Assembly: GCA_026003935.1 (NCBI GenBank)
Contig: BPIE01000001.1
Location: forward strand, 434,001-498,000
Direction: 5' to 3'
Source of the DNA: Tepidiforma sp.
Lineage (GTDB): Bacteria > Chloroflexota > Dehalococcoidia > Tepidiformales > Tepidiformaceae
DNA: 64,000 nt
In this document: piece after piece, positions 16,313-25,935 of the stretch
Layout: the number at the start of each line of letters is the position of its first letter
Position numbering within the stretch: the first letter of the stretch is position 1
Position numbers and translations under genes: made by a program
Notes under the pieces: generated by a model
Seen by the model: only the letters and a program-made list of their open reading frames with translations
Databases searched by the model: none
Told to the model about the DNA's origin: nothing

Positions 16313-16950
16313 GCTGGGGCCTCCCGTTCGAGCATGGCGATGATGTCGTGGAACGTTTCGAAGGGGTAGAGGCGGGGGTGTTCGCCTTCGAGGCGCTCGC
16401 GCAGGGTGCTGCGGGCGAACACGACCGGCGCAAGGCGTGCGGCCGGGACATCGCTTGCGCCGTCGCCGACGTAGACGACGAAGTCGCCGAGGTCGCGGAA
16501 GGCGCGGGCGTAGGCGAGCTTGAAGCCATCCTGCAGCTCGACGCCGCGAGGGCTTTCGTAGCGGACGCGCCAGCGGTAGGCGAACCAGGTCCGCCCACAG
16601 TGGCGGGGGATGCGGTCGAGGCGATGGGCATCGAGGACGGGATCGATATAGAGGTCGAAGCCGTTGCTGACGACCACGGGGAGCCAGTCGTTCCAGTGGG
16701 CCCAGTCGACGAGCTCGAGGAAACCGGGCCGGAGGCGGGCGGATTCGAGCGCGAACGCGCGGATGGCGGTCTCGTCGGCATCGACGAGGTCGAGGGCTGC
16801 GGCGTTGTACTGTTCGACGGTGAGTTCGCCGGCGCGAAGCTGTGCTTCGAGGTCGCGCCAGCCGGGGGCGGCGAAGCGCTCGAAGAGCTGGCGGGCGGTA
16901 TTGTCGAGGACGATGGTGTCGTCGAAGTCGAGGCAGATGATGCTGGCCAC
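16270..16950 (-). CDS. HAD-family phosphatase, MtnX-like
   Basis: 226-residue haloacid-dehalogenase-fold hydrolase. Motif I is CLDFDDTI (nucleophile Asp8 and acid/base Asp10), motif II VVSNGFD, a lysine in LQDGFK, and motif III VYVGDGASDVPAA. The SNGFD and GDGxSD pattern places it near MtnX and phosphoserine phosphatases rather than sugar phosphatases. Start is GTG at 16950. No other methionine-salvage gene is present, so the substrate is open. Confidence 0.78.
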   Translation of the reverse strand: MASIICLDFDDTIVLDNTARQLFERFAAPGWRDLEAQLRAGELTVEQYNAAALDLVDADETAIRAFALESARLRPGFLELVDWAHWNDWLPVVVSNGFDLYIDPVLDAHRLDRIPRHCGRTWFAYRWRVRYESPRGVELQDGFKLAYARAFRDLGDFVVYVGDGASDVPAARLAPVVFARSTLRERLEGEHPRLYPFETFHDIIAMLEREAPAWSASSSSTTPAEG

Positions 16951-16986
16951 GGATACAGTTTCGCACGGCGCTGGACGGGGAGCGGC

Positions 16987-18165
16987 ATGGTGAGGGTGGA
17001 ACGGGCGCTCTACCTGGCGAGCCCGGCGGGACGGGCAGCGCTCGCAGGGCTGCCGCGGGAGCTGGAGACGGAGGACCCGGTGCAGGCGGCGGCGCGGCTG
17101 CGGCGGACGTTCGGGGCAGCCGAGGCGGCGGCGCTGGGGGAGCAGCTCGCGCTGCGCGGTCGAGCGCGGGCCCGGTTCGGGGCGCTGCCCGTGGAGCTCT
17201 TCACAGCCGAGGGGCTGGAGATGATGACGCATCCTGCGGTGGCGGCCCGGCGGGCTCAGCGGCTCAAGACGCTCGGGCTGACGACAGCGGACCTCACCTG
17301 CGGGCTGGGCGGAGACCTTTCGGCGCTGCTGGCGGCGAAGGTGGATGCGTTTGGCGTGGAGCGGGACGCGGCTACGGCGGTGCTCGGGGCAGCGAACTCA
17401 GGGGGGCGGGTGGTGCGCGGGGATGCTCTTTCGCCTCCGTGCCGGGTGGGCCGGACGGCGGTGGTGCTGGACCCATCGCGGCGGGTTGGCGGGGTCCGGA
17501 CCTTTGACCCGCGGGGGTTTGCGCCGCCGTGGGATGCGTGCCTCGAGCTGCTGCAGCAGGCGCGGGCAGGCGTGCTGAAGGCGCCGCCGGGCCTCGCGTG
17601 GGCTGCGGTGCCGCCGTGGTGCGAGGTGGAGGCGGTGCAGCTGGGCCGGGACCTGCGGGAGCTTGCGCTCTGGGCGGGGGCGAGCGTGCGGCCGGGGCTG
17701 CGGCGGGCCGTGCTTTTGCCGGGAACGTGCGAGCTGACGTCGGAGGAGCCGGCTTCGAGCGAGGTGCGGGAGCAGGTTGGGAGGTATCTCCACGACCCGG
17801 AGTCGTGTGTGACCCGTGCGGGTCTCGTCGAACAACTGGCGGCGGCGCTGGACGCGTGGCGGCTCGATGTGCGGGTAGCGTATTTGTCCGGGGATGAGGC
17901 GCGGACGCACCCGATGTGCGCAACGTTCGAGGTTCTCGAGGTGGTCGATTTTGGGCTGAAGCGATTGCGGGAGCTGCTCCGTGCGCGCGGGTGGCAGCCG
18001 GGGGAGATTCGGCGGCGGGCGTTCCCGGTGGAGCCGGACGAGCTGCGGAGGGGGCTCGGTCAGCTGGAGGGCGAGCCTATGGCGCTGGTGTGTCTGACGG
18101 CGGGTTCGAGGCGGCTGGCGGTCATTGGGCGGCGGGTGCGCCCGGAACGCGCGGAGGGCGGATAA
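16987..18165 (+). CDS. Class I SAM methyltransferase with THUMP-like domain
   Basis: 392 residues. After an N-terminal helical part, the methyltransferase core has LTCGLGGDLSALLA (motif I), an acidic GVERD step and VVLDPSRRVGG in place of the NPPY-type motif. The C-terminal region (WQPGEIRRRAFPVEPDE and ALVCLTAG) fits the THUMP-like domain paired with such cores. RNA is the probable substrate by family, but the modified base is unknown. GGGGAG lies 5 bases before the ATG. The 2-hydroxyacid dehydrogenase begins 8 bases later. Confidence 0.75.
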   Translation: MVRVERALYLASPAGRAALAGLPRELETEDPVQAAARLRRTFGAAEAAALGEQLALRGRARARFGALPVELFTAEGLEMMTHPAVAARRAQRLKTLGLTTADLTCGLGGDLSALLAAKVDAFGVERDAATAVLGAANSGGRVVRGDALSPPCRVGRTAVVLDPSRRVGGVRTFDPRGFAPPWDACLELLQQARAGVLKAPPGLAWAAVPPWCEVEAVQLGRDLRELALWAGASVRPGLRRAVLLPGTCELTSEEPASSEVREQVGRYLHDPESCVTRAGLVEQLAAALDAWRLDVRVAYLSGDEARTHPMCATFEVLEVVDFGLKRLRELLRARGWQPGEIRRRAFPVEPDELRRGLGQLEGEPMALVCLTAGSRRLAVIGRRVRPERAEGG

Positions 18166-18173
18166 TCGCAGCC

Positions 18174-19154
18174 ATGCCGACGCTGCTGGTTTCGCCGTAC
18201 ATCGAACGTCATTACCGGTCTGCCATCGAGGCGGCGTGGCCCGGGATCGGGCTCGTGGTGCTGCCATCCGACCCGGCGGAGCGGCTGGGCCCTGAGGTGC
18301 TGGAGCGGGTGGACTTCGCGTACTTCTCGGGTGACGTGTACCCGGAGTATTCGCGCTCGTTTTTTGCGGCGACGCAGGGGGCGCCGAATTTGCGGTGGCT
18401 GCATACGTTCAACGCCGGGGTCGATAACCCGGTGTTTCGGCGGTTTCTCGACCGTGGTGTGCGGCTCACGACATCGTCGGGGTCGACCGCACAGCCCATC
18501 GCGCAATCGGTGATTGGGGGAATGCTGCTGCTGGCGAGGCCGTTCTTGCGGTGGGCAGCGGCGCAGCGGCGGCGGGCGTGGGAGCCGGTGCCGCCCGCGG
18601 AGTCGCCGGCTGATCTCACGGGGCAGCGGATGACGGTGGTGGGGCTCGGGGCGATCGGGACGGAGGTCGCGCGACTGGCGCGCGCGTTCGGGTTGGAGGT
18701 CACGGGTGTGCGGCGGAGCCCGAGACGCGAGGGAGACCCGGTCGAGCGGGTCGTACCGCCGGCGCAGCTCGGGGAGCTGGCGCGGGAGACGGACTGGCTC
18801 GTGCTTGCGTGTCCGCTGACTGACGAAACGCGCGGGCTGGTCAGTGCTGCGGTGTTGGAGGCGCTGCCGCGGGGGGCGCATGTGCTCAACGTGGCGCGGG
18901 GCGAAGTGGTGGACGAGGCTGCGCTCATCCGTCTGCTGCAGTCGGGGCACCTCGGCGGGGCATATCTCGACGTGTTCGCGACGGAGCCGCTGCCGCCGGA
19001 TTCGCCGCTCTGGGAGCTGCCGAATGTGGTCATTTCGCCGCACAACTCGGCGGCGGCGGCAGGCAACGAGCGCCGTGCGACGGAGGGGTACTTTCTGCCG
19101 AACCTGCGGCGGCTGCGGGCCGGGGAACCGCTGGTGAACGAGGTTCGCGGGTGA
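18174..19154 (+). CDS. D-2-hydroxyacid dehydrogenase
   Basis: 326-residue NAD(P)-dependent oxidoreductase interconverting 2-keto and D-2-hydroxy acids. The Rossmann loop is VVGLGAIGTEVARLA; catalytic Arg lies in NVARGEVVDE, Glu in FATEPLPPDSPLW, and His in VISPHNSA, a complete Arg-Glu-His triad. An arginine pair in VRRSPRR after the second strand suggests NADP preference. It belongs to the GhrA/hydroxyphenylpyruvate-like branch; the substrate is not deducible. Confidence 0.9.
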   Translation: MPTLLVSPYIERHYRSAIEAAWPGIGLVVLPSDPAERLGPEVLERVDFAYFSGDVYPEYSRSFFAATQGAPNLRWLHTFNAGVDNPVFRRFLDRGVRLTTSSGSTAQPIAQSVIGGMLLLARPFLRWAAAQRRRAWEPVPPAESPADLTGQRMTVVGLGAIGTEVARLARAFGLEVTGVRRSPRREGDPVERVVPPAQLGELARETDWLVLACPLTDETRGLVSAAVLEALPRGAHVLNVARGEVVDEAALIRLLQSGHLGGAYLDVFATEPLPPDSPLWELPNVVISPHNSAAAAGNERRATEGYFLPNLRRLRAGEPLVNEVRG

Positions 19155-19257
19155 GGCTAATTGCTCAGGGGCGTAGACAATAACGGCGGGGGTCTGCCAG
19201 AATTTCAGGTGCCTAAGCAGTTGTGCGATTCGGCGGACCCTGGACGAAGGTTGGCCC

Positions 19258-19476
19258 ATGGCCTCGGTGACCCCGTTTGACGATTACTACGACCTGGTGG
19301 AGGCGGCCCGTGAGCTGGCGATCCACCCACAGAGCCTGCGGCGGCTGATCAAGCAGAACAAGATCCCGGCGACGATGTTTGCGGGGAAATACTTGATTGC
19401 ACGGGACAAGCTCGAGATGTTCAAGAGCAATTACGACCCGCGGCCGGGCCGGAAGCCGATTCGGCGGCTGCTGTAG
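19258..19476 (+). CDS. Small helix-turn-helix (excisionase-type) DNA-binding protein
   Basis: 72-residue protein with a MerR/excisionase-like winged helix: LVEAARELAIHPQSLRRLIK forms the helix-turn-helix and KIPATMFAGKYLIARDKLE the wing. The basic tail RPGRKPIRRLL could contact DNA. Such single-domain proteins occur both as chromosomal regulators and in mobile elements; no integrase or phage gene adjoins it. A strong terminator follows immediately. Confidence 0.78.
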   Translation: MASVTPFDDYYDLVEAARELAIHPQSLRRLIKQNKIPATMFAGKYLIARDKLEMFKSNYDPRPGRKPIRRLL

Positions 19477-19497
19477 GCGTCAGTTTGGGAGGCAGAC

Positions 19498-19526
19498 GAA
19501 GCGCCCGGCCGGGGGCCGGGCGCTTC
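19498..19526 (+). terminator. Terminator hairpin after the small HTH gene
   Basis: A perfect 13-bp stem GAAGCGCCCGGCC (19498-19510) with GGCCGGGCGCTTC (19514-19526) and a 3-base loop, followed by TCGTGTT. It separates convergent genes and could act for both. Confidence 0.7.
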
Positions 19527-19556
19527 TCGTGTTCGCGGACTGTGCTGGATGGGCGA

Positions 19557-19778
19557 CTAGCTGAAGATGCGTCCCTGGCCTGTAAGGACGACGAGCGTCA
19601 CGAGGACGGCGGCCTCGACGAGGAGAATGCCGCCGCTGACGGCTGCCCAGATGGCCTGGGTGCGGCCGCGGGTCGCGAAGACGGGGATCGTGATGATCAC
19701 GGCCGAGCCGAGGAAGATGAGCAGATTGATGACCCCAAGGCTCATCGCGCTGATCAGGAAGGGCAGGAAGGCAGCCAT
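19557..19778 (-). CDS. Small two-helix membrane protein, unknown
   Basis: 73 residues, almost wholly hydrophobic: one helix at about 4-30 and a second at about 43-68, joined by a short basic loop (ATRGRTQ). ATG at 19778 was preferred to the GTG just before it because GGAG lies 5 bases ahead. It could be a subunit-like or pore-associated peptide, but I do not recognise the family. It lies 78 bases after the DUF3048 gene on the same strand and may share its transcript. Confidence 0.6.
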   Translation of the reverse strand: MAAFLPFLISAMSLGVINLLIFLGSAVIITIPVFATRGRTQAIWAAVSGGILLVEAAVLVTLVVLTGQGRIFS

Positions 19779-19856
19779 CACGTCTCCAGGGCGCGCGGGG
19801 CAGGCGGCCCCGCTGAGTCGTTCGAGAGGGAATCATAGCGCCGGGGACGTAACGGG

Positions 19857-21272
19857 CTACCCGGAGTTTTCGGGGGTGGCTGCGGGCTCGGGAGTCGCTG
19901 TAAGCCCGGACTGGCTGGCGGTAGCGGAAGCGGTTGGTGTGGAGGGCGCGGTTGAAGTCGGCGATGGGGTTGCCGGCGTTCCCGAGGGGGCGGTCGGCGT
20001 CGATGTCGGCGGGGCGGTTGCTTCGGGGGTGGGGGTGGGCTCGGGCGGCGGGGGCTCGTCTTCTGGAGCCGGGAGCTGACCGGCGGGCGGCGGGGTGTAG
20101 GGCGGCAAGTCGGGCAGGTCGGCGGCAGTGGGCGTCACGAGAAACGCGCTCTGCTGCGCGAGGACCTCGATGAAGATGGGGCCGCGCTCGAACGCGATTT
20201 CGTTGCCAGCTTGGTCGAAGAAGCGGGTGCGGGCTTTGCGGTCGGCTTTGCGCCAGGTGCCTTCGATGGCGCGGCCGCCGGTGAAGACGACGGCCGGGCC
20301 CTCGCCGAACTGGTCGAACAACACGTGGCCGGCGTCGTCGACGACGCGGGCTTCGACGCGCATGACGATGACGGTGGAGAAGAAGAGCTGTTCGCCGGTG
20401 TTGCCATCGACCTGGGGGCCGCCGAACTGGTAGCGGCCGTAGGCTCTCCGTGCTTCGTCCCAGCGCCACTGGATGAGCTGCCAGCCGTACATGCGGCCGG
20501 AGAAGTCGATTTGGATGCCACCGGCTGGCGAACCAGCTACCGGGTCGCCGGGGTTGCGAAACTTCCATGGTTCGAGCACCGGCGGGCCGGCGAAGCCGAG
20601 CGCATCGGCGGCCTCGCGGAGGCGCCCGGTGCTGGTGGCGAGGTTATAGGGTGCGTAGCGGCTGGTGTCGCGGTAGTAGGCGGCGTTCGAGCCGGGCTTG
20701 AACGCGTCGAGGTCTTTGATGCCCCATTCGAAGATTTGGCCGTAGGCGTTGGCTTCGTTGGCTGTTGTGGCGGCGCCGGCGTGGGCGTAGAGCGCGCCGA
20801 GCTCATCGACCCAGATGACGAAGGGAGTTCGTGCTGAGCGGACAGCCATCACGGGGTCGGCTTCGCGGCGCCAGAACACCGCCATGAGACGCGTGATGCC
20901 TCCCTCGACGAATGCTTCGTAGACGAGGTCGGCGCTGCCGAGCCCGTGGTGGGGGATGGAGTTCGGGGTGTTGTCGAACATGACGGCGAGGGGGAGGAGG
21001 TCCTTCCGGGCGGCCCATTCCTCGGGCGACATGGGGGAACCGTCGAGGATGGCGGCGTACGGCGTCGGGGTTGGCGAAGCTGTCGGCGTGGCTGCAGGGG
21101 AGCGTGCAGGCGCAGACGTCGAGGTGGGCGTAGGCCCGGAGCTCGCGGCGGGAGAGGAGCCCGCCCTCCCCCCGAAAACGAATGCTAGGGCTGCGACGGC
21201 AACCAGGGCGATGAGGGCAGCGCCGCCCGCGAGTGCCGCCCGGTTGCGGGCAAGTTTTGCGAATCCCGTCAT
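19857..21272 (-). CDS. DUF3048 domain-containing exported protein (YerB-like)
   Basis: 471 residues. An N-terminal hydrophobic helix (15-33) is followed by a Pro/Ser/Thr linker, then the DUF3048 domain: LPLAVMFDNTPNSIPHHGLG, LVYEAFVEGGITRLMAVF, VRSARTPFVIW and later YQFGGPQVDG with the C-terminal domain ending IFIEVLAQQSAFLV. A second long Pro/Thr-rich tail could span or anchor in the cell wall. Homologues include the Bacillus lipoprotein YerB; no biochemical function is established. Here the anchor is a helix rather than a lipobox cysteine. Confidence 0.87.
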   Translation of the reverse strand: MTGFAKLARNRAALAGGAALIALVAVAALAFVFGGRAGSSPAASSGPTPTSTSAPARSPAATPTASPTPTPYAAILDGSPMSPEEWAARKDLLPLAVMFDNTPNSIPHHGLGSADLVYEAFVEGGITRLMAVFWRREADPVMAVRSARTPFVIWVDELGALYAHAGAATTANEANAYGQIFEWGIKDLDAFKPGSNAAYYRDTSRYAPYNLATSTGRLREAADALGFAGPPVLEPWKFRNPGDPVAGSPAGGIQIDFSGRMYGWQLIQWRWDEARRAYGRYQFGGPQVDGNTGEQLFFSTVIVMRVEARVVDDAGHVLFDQFGEGPAVVFTGGRAIEGTWRKADRKARTRFFDQAGNEIAFERGPIFIEVLAQQSAFLVTPTAADLPDLPPYTPPPAGQLPAPEDEPPPPEPTPTPEATAPPTSTPTAPSGTPATPSPTSTAPSTPTASATASQSGLTATPEPAATPENSG

Positions 21273-21350
21273 GGCAGGATGCTACCAGCGCGCTTGATGC
21301 GTTCAATGGGGGTTGCCGGCGGGGACACTGTACGGGCAGAGTGTGGAGCC

Positions 21351-22322
21351 ATGAAACGAATCGGGATTCTGACGAGCGGCGGCGATGCGCCGGGAATGAA
21401 TGCGGCCATTCGCGCTGCGGTGCGGACGGCGACACGGCTCGGCATCGAAACAGTGGGGTACCTCGACGGGTATTCGGGGCTGGTGCGCGGGGCATTCGTG
21501 GAGCTGGACGACCGGTCGGTGGGGAACATCATCCAGCGGGGCGGGACCATCATCGGGACGTCGCGATGTCCCGAGTTTCTTGACCCGGAGGTTCGGCGAC
21601 GGGCCGCGAATCAGATGCAAGCGGATGGGGTGGAGGGGCTTGTGGTGATCGGCGGCGACGGCAGCTTCCGGGGGGCGCTGGCGCTGCAGGACGAGTGCGG
21701 GGTCGCGGTCGCGGGGCTGCCGGGAACAATCGACAACGACGTTTGGGGAACGGACGAATCGATCGGGTTCGATACGGCAGTGAACACGGCGCTACTGGCG
21801 ATCGACCAGTTGCGGGACACGGGCGAGTCGACGGGGATGATGTTCTTCGTGGAGGTGATGGGGCGAACGAGCGGCGCCATCGCGCTGCACACGGCGGTGG
21901 CGGGCGGGGCTGCCGGGGTGGTGGTGCCGGAGGCGCACGAGGAGATTGACCATGTCATTGCGCGGGTGCGGGAGACGATGGCAAAGGGGAAGCGGAGTCA
22001 CATCATCGTGGTGGCGGAGGGCGACGAGGCGGGCGGGGCTTTTGGGGTGGCGCCCGTGGTGGGGAAGGCGCTCGACCGGCCGTACCGGGTGGTGGTCCTG
22101 GGGCACACGCAGCGCGGGGGGCGGCCGACGATGCGCGACAGGCTCGTGGCCTCGGAGGGCGGTGCGATGGCGGTCGAGGCGCTGGCCGCCGGTCGGTCGG
22201 GCATCATGGTCGGGAGGCAGGGAGGCCATTCGGTGGAGGTCGACCTGCGGGAAGTGGTGACGAAGGGGCACCCGCCGGTGAATGCGGCGCTGCTGCGGCT
22301 CTCCCAAGCGCTCTCGGGGTGA
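21351..22322 (+). CDS. pfkA: ATP-dependent 6-phosphofructokinase
   Basis: Phosphorylates fructose 6-phosphate to the 1,6-bisphosphate in glycolysis. 323 residues. [10 protein letters not shown] starts the ATP site (9-18), GGDGS is at 101-105 and the catalytic PGTIDND at 124-130 (Asp128), with MGRTSG for sugar binding. Gly in both GGDGS and PGTIDND indicates the ATP- rather than PPi-using type. ATG at 21351 is preceded by GGAG. Bcp follows 58 bases later. Confidence 0.95.
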   Translation: MKRIGILTSGGDAPGMNAAIRAAVRTATRLGIETVGYLDGYSGLVRGAFVELDDRSVGNIIQRGGTIIGTSRCPEFLDPEVRRRAANQMQADGVEGLVVIGGDGSFRGALALQDECGVAVAGLPGTIDNDVWGTDESIGFDTAVNTALLAIDQLRDTGESTGMMFFVEVMGRTSGAIALHTAVAGGAAGVVVPEAHEEIDHVIARVRETMAKGKRSHIIVVAEGDEAGGAFGVAPVVGKALDRPYRVVVLGHTQRGGRPTMRDRLVASEGGAMAVEALAAGRSGIMVGRQGGHSVEVDLREVVTKGHPPVNAALLRLSQALSG

Positions 22323-22380
22323 CGGAACCGGGGAAGCCGTGCGTAGGATTGGGGAGAGTTTGTCTCAAGGAGTGTCCGCC

Positions 22381-22854
<474 letters not shown>

Positions 22855-22924
22855 GCCGCCCCGTCGCCCGTAGGTGGCCGCCGCCGTAGCATGCGGGGCA
22901 CTACTCCCGGAGGCGGACGGCTCC

Positions 22925-25471
22925 ATGTCATTCCTGTATGGCGAACGGCTGAGCTGCGGCCGGCTGGCGGTGAGCGGCGACGAGCCGCGGACGCCTGCGC
23001 ACGCGCTTCCCGGCGACCGGCCCGTGTGGCCGCGCGACCGCGTCGTAGACATCCTGCACGTGAAAATCGACATCACGCTGGACGTCGAGCGGCGGCGCGT
23101 GCGGGGAACGGTGACGCACACGGTGGCTCCGTTGAACGACGGGACCCGGTTCGTGCCGTTCGACGCGGTGGACATGACCATCTCAGGGGTGACCGTGGGG
23201 AAACGGGAGGCGCCCTTCGATTACGACGGGGCGCAGCTCAAGGTCGACATCGGCGAGGGACGGAAGCGGGGGCAGGAGCTCACGATCGGCATCACGTACG
23301 AGGCCGCGCCGCGCATCGGGATGTATTTCGTGGGACCGGACGACGGGTACCCGGAGAAGCCGCGGCAGGTGTGGACGCAGTGCCAGGACGAGGACACCCG
23401 GTACTGGCTGCCGTGTTTCGACCACCCGAGCGATAAGTTCACCTCGGAGGTCATCGTGACCGTGCCGGGGGAGTGGTTCGCGCTGTCGAACGGCCGGCTG
23501 CTGCAGGATCGCCGGAATCGCGACGGAACGCGGACGTTTCACTGGCACCAGGACCGCCCTCACCCGGCGTATCTGCTGACCATCGCAGCGGGGGAGTTTG
23601 CGCGGGTCCAAGGTGCGGCGGACCGCATCCCTGTTGACTATTATGTTGAGTCGAAGGATGTGGAGGCGGCCGAGCGGACCTTTGCCAACACGCCGGCGAT
23701 GATTGCGCTGTTCGAGCGGCTGACGGGCATGCCGTACCCGTGGGCCAAGTACAGCCAGGTGGTGGTTCGGGACTTCGTGTTCGGGGGAATGGAGAACACG
23801 AGCGCGACAACGATGACGGAGAACATCCTGCTCGATGCGAAGGCGACGCGGGATTTCGACAGCGATGACCTGGTTTCGCACGAGCTGGCGCACCAGTGGT
23901 TCGGGGACCTGCTGACGTGCCGCGACTGGTCCCACGGGTGGCTGAACGAGGGCTTCGCGACCTACTTCGAGATGCTCTGGGATGAGCATCACCATGGGGT
24001 CGATCGGTATCGGCAGGGAATCCTGGAGAACACGCGGCTGTACCTCGAGGAGCGGTACCGGCGGCCGATCGTGACGAATGTTTTCCACGACCCGATCGAC
24101 CTGTTCGACCGGCACCTCTACGAAAAGGGGTCACTCGTGCTGCACATGCTGCGCGGGGTGCTGGGCGATGACGCGTTCTTCCGGACGCTGCAGCGGTACG
24201 TGCGGGAGCATGCGGAGCAGAACGTCATCACGCAGGACCTGGTCGACGCCATCGCTGCGGAGACGGGGCGGAGCCTGGACTGGTTCTTCGACCAGTGGGT
24301 CTACCGGCCGGGGCACCCGAAGCTGAGCGTGAGCTGGAGCTGGGATGACGCGGCCGGGCTGGCCACGGTGAAGGTTGCGCAGAAGCAGGACCGCTCGGAC
24401 GGGACGCCGGTCTTCCGGTTCCCGGTCACGATCGACTTCCGCAAGGGCCGGGGCCGCCCCCAGGCGTTCCGGGTGGAGGTTACACAGGCCGAGGAACAGT
24501 TCGTCTTCCCGTTGCCGTGGAAGCCTGACCTTTGCCGGTTCGACCCGTACGGGTGGGTGCTGAAGGAGCTCGAGTGGGAGAAGTCGACCGGGGAGCTGCG
24601 GGTGCAGCTGCGGGACGACGACAGCGTGCTGGGCCGGGCGTGGGCGGCCGGGGAGCTGGGGAAGAAGGGCGGCACGGATGCGGTGGCGGCGCTGGAAACG
24701 GCGGTGATGAGCGACCGCTGGTGGGGGGTTCAGGCCGCGGCGGCGCGGGCCCTCGGGGAGGTGCGGACCACTGCGGCCCGGGATGCGCTGCTGCGGTGCC
24801 TGAAGGTGCGGCAGCCGCGTGCCCGCCGGGCGGTCGTGGCTGCCCTGGGCGAGTTCCGCGGGGATGGCGCGGTGCTCGAGGCGCTGATTCCGCTTTCTCG
24901 CCGTGACAGCTCGTGGTTCGTGGAGGCGGAGGCTTGCCGGAGCATCGGGAAGCTGCGCGTGCCGGGGGCGTTCGAAGCGGTTGCGGCGCAGTTTGACCGC
25001 CCGTCGTTCCGGCAGGTGGTGCGGGTCGGATGCATCGATGGACTGGTCGAGCTGCGGGACGAGCGCGCGTTCGCGCTGTTCGAGCGTGCGGCGCGGTACG
25101 GGGAGCCGTTCCAGGCGCGGCCGCCGGCGGTGGGGGCGATGGCGCGGCTGGGCCAGTTCTTCCCGGAGCGGAAGAAGGTGCTGGGTGAGACCATCGCGGC
25201 GTTCCTCGAGGACCCGGACTTCCGCGTGCGCATCGCCGCAGCGAACGCGCTGAAAACGCTGAAGGACGAGTCGCAGGTGCCCGCGCTCGAACGGATGGCG
25301 GCTCGCGAACTGGACGGGCGGGGTGTTCGGATGGCTCGAGAGAACGCGCTGGCGCTGCGCAAGGGTGCCCAGACGGACGAGGAGGTTCGGAAGCTGCGGG
25401 ACGAGTTCGAGAAGTTGCGCGAGGAGAATGCGAAGCTCCGGGACCGGCTGGAACGGCTGGAGGCGCGCTAG
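22925..25471 (+). CDS. M1 family metallopeptidase with HEAT-like repeats
   Basis: 848-residue gluzincin aminopeptidase. The exopeptidase loop GGMEN is at 287-291 and the zinc site is HELAH at 319-323 with the third ligand Glu342 in NEGFATYF. After the catalytic domain comes a run of HEAT-like alpha repeats (about 565-810) and a C-terminal coiled coil rich in Glu/Lys/Leu (EFEKLREENAKLRDRLERL). No signal peptide, so probably cytoplasmic. Overall it resembles TAF2/CPSF-like or tricorn-interacting M1 proteins with repeat tails. A GGAGG lies 11 bases before the chosen ATG. Confidence 0.9.
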   Translation: MSFLYGERLSCGRLAVSGDEPRTPAHALPGDRPVWPRDRVVDILHVKIDITLDVERRRVRGTVTHTVAPLNDGTRFVPFDAVDMTISGVTVGKREAPFDYDGAQLKVDIGEGRKRGQELTIGITYEAAPRIGMYFVGPDDGYPEKPRQVWTQCQDEDTRYWLPCFDHPSDKFTSEVIVTVPGEWFALSNGRLLQDRRNRDGTRTFHWHQDRPHPAYLLTIAAGEFARVQGAADRIPVDYYVESKDVEAAERTFANTPAMIALFERLTGMPYPWAKYSQVVVRDFVFGGMENTSATTMTENILLDAKATRDFDSDDLVSHELAHQWFGDLLTCRDWSHGWLNEGFATYFEMLWDEHHHGVDRYRQGILENTRLYLEERYRRPIVTNVFHDPIDLFDRHLYEKGSLVLHMLRGVLGDDAFFRTLQRYVREHAEQNVITQDLVDAIAAETGRSLDWFFDQWVYRPGHPKLSVSWSWDDAAGLATVKVAQKQDRSDGTPVFRFPVTIDFRKGRGRPQAFRVEVTQAEEQFVFPLPWKPDLCRFDPYGWVLKELEWEKSTGELRVQLRDDDSVLGRAWAAGELGKKGGTDAVAALETAVMSDRWWGVQAAAARALGEVRTTAARDALLRCLKVRQPRARRAVVAALGEFRGDGAVLEALIPLSRRDSSWFVEAEACRSIGKLRVPGAFEAVAAQFDRPSFRQVVRVGCIDGLVELRDERAFALFERAARYGEPFQARPPAVGAMARLGQFFPERKKVLGETIAAFLEDPDFRVRIAAANALKTLKDESQVPALERMAARELDGRGVRMARENALALRKGAQTDEEVRKLRDEFEKLREENAKLRDRLERLEAR

Positions 25472-25479
25472 CAGGCGGT

Positions 25480-25935
25480 TCAGCGGTCGGCGGGCGAGGC
25501 AAGGCGGAGGACGACGGCGCCGAGCTGGATGCGTTCGCCGCCGGCCAGGGTGGTCCCGCCCGGGGGCACGGGCCGGCCATCCACGAAGGTCCCGTTGGTG
25601 CTCCCGAGGTCGGCAAGGCGCCAGGATTCGCCGATTCGCTCGAGGCGGGCATGGCGCGCGGACACAGAGGGGTCGGCAATGACGATGGCGGCGGGGTGCT
25701 GCCGGCCGATCTCCATGACGCCGGCGAGCCGAAATGCGGTTCCCCGGGGGACGCCGGATTCCGCGGGGACTTCGACGATGAGCCGCCATGGCGGCAGGGC
25801 CGAGGTTTGGGCCGCGGCGGGCCGACGGCGGGGAAGGTAGCTGGACCGGAGGGAGCGGGCAATGGCGGCCGCGGTCCCGAACACGACGGCGAAGAGCGCG
25901 AGGCGCAGCAGGAGCAGTTCGACGGAATCGCTCAC
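25480..25935 (-). CDS. FHA domain protein with N-terminal membrane helix (FhaB-like)
   Basis: 151 residues: a membrane helix at about 8-27, a short linker, then an FHA phosphothreonine-binding domain with MEIGRQ, SVSARHARLE and LADLGSTNGTFVDGRPV. Starts with GTG that overlaps the stop of the preceding FHA gene (GTGA). The layout matches mycobacterial FhaB/FipA, which recruits phosphorylated PBP or division proteins. No Ser/Thr kinase gene is seen within the window. Confidence 0.87.
   Translation of the reverse strand: MSDSVELLLLRLALFAVVFGTAAAIARSLRSSYLPRRRPAAAQTSALPPWRLIVEVPAESGVPRGTAFRLAGVMEIGRQHPAAIVIADPSVSARHARLERIGESWRLADLGSTNGTFVDGRPVPPGGTTLAGGERIQLGAVVLRLASPADR

Noticed and set aside
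19258-19476. Excisionase of a prophage
   Set aside because: No integrase, phage structural gene or attachment repeat near; treated as a chromosomal HTH protein.
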